From: JABHCC01 sp964444375
Lineage (GTDB): Bacteria > Bacteroidota > Bacteroidia > Bacteroidales > UBA12481
Direction: 5' to 3'
Assembly (NCBI GenBank): GCA_964444375.1
Contig: CAYUGX010000075.1
Location: 1-15,997 of the forward strand
DNA: 15,997 nucleotides
The position numbers and the translations under genes are program-made. The notes below the pieces were generated by a model. The model was not told the origin of the DNA. It made no database searches and worked only from the letters and a program-made list of their open reading frames with translations. This document shows, piece by piece, positions 15,845-15,997 of the stretch; the first letter of the stretch is position 1; every line of letters begins with the position of its first letter.

Positions 15845-15997
15845 ATGAATATCATTGAACTGGAAAAGATCACCAAAACCTTTAGCAATCACAAGGCTGT
15901 GGATGATCTTACCCTGCATGTTCCAAAGGGCAGCATATACGGATTCATTGGGCCAAATGGATCCGGAAAAACCACAACTATCAGGATGATTATGAAC
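15845..15997 (+). CDS. ABC-2-type transporter ATPase, 3'-truncated by window edge
   Basis: The first 51 codons of an ABC ATPase. The reading starts MNIIELEKITKTF and contains SIYGFIGPNGSGKTTTIRM with Walker A GPNGSGKTT at about residues 37-45. The GFIGPNGSGKTTTIRM form is typical of ABC-2 (DrrA/CcmA/NatA-like) exporters, unlike the MacB-type ATPase at 1028. The rest lies outside the window, so signature and Walker B cannot be checked. The ATG follows an A-rich stretch (AGAACAAAA) and the barrel gene by 52 nt with no terminator, so it is probably co-transcribed with the barrel gene and under the same LytTR-like control. The membrane subunit is expected just downstream. Confidence 0.88.
   Translation, partial: MNIIELEKITKTFSNHKAVDDLTLHVPKGSIYGFIGPNGSGKTTTIRMIMN

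Noticed and set aside
1..15997. Insertion sequences, prophage, tRNA or rRNA genes
   Set aside because: No transposase, integrase, terminal inverted repeats, or tRNA/rRNA-like sequence was recognised in the gaps, which are all under 300 bp.

Overview
The window comes from a member of the phylum Bacteroidota, probably a free-living, polysaccharide-using type such as a marine Cytophagia- or Saprospiria-like lineage (the finer placement is inference). The signs are a secreted protein with a type IX secretion (T9SS) C-terminal sorting domain, a TonB-receptor-like barrel with an N-terminal carboxypeptidase-regulatory-like domain, a LytS/LytTR-type two-component pair, two lipoprotein S1-type sulfatases, A-rich rather than Shine-Dalgarno-rich start regions, and a TAnnTTTG promoter element.

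Left block (1-6471, plus strand): a family-4-like glycosyltransferase cut by the window edge, then an ABC ATPase (4 nt gap), a 1084-residue ten-helix FtsX/MacB-type permease (1 nt gap) and a lipoprotein sulfatase (28 nt gap). The spacing suggests one transcript. ATPase and permease together look like a YbbA/YbbP-type type VII ABC system.

Middle (6472-8037, minus strand): a small lipoprotein of unknown function with its own TAnnTTTG promoter, whose stop codon abuts the stop of the left-block sulfatase; a 58-bp degenerate repeat tract; and a GNAT acetyltransferase with a YoaP-like C-terminal domain, whose last codons lie inside the repeat.

Right-middle block (8072-13097, minus strand): transcription order is sensor kinase, LytTR response regulator (11 nt overlap, GTG start), T9SS-exported M14 carboxypeptidase, then a lipoprotein sulfatase (ATGA overlap). 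GNAT may follow on the same transcript. This suggests a regulated secreted-hydrolase operon.

Right block (13384-15997, plus strand): an outer-membrane TonB-receptor-like barrel followed by the start of an ABC-2-type ATPase that runs off the edge.

The most interesting element is the divergent intergenic region (13098-13383). It holds two pairs of ACCGA direct repeats, each pair spaced exactly 21 bp and each pointing toward its own gene, which is the spacing expected of LytTR-domain binding sites. Each pair lies 34-35 bp upstream of a 5-of-6 match to the Bacteroidota -7 element. The simplest reading is that the LytTR regulator controls both its own operon (kinase, regulator, carboxypeptidase, sulfatase) and the barrel/ABC operon from mirror-image class II-like promoters.
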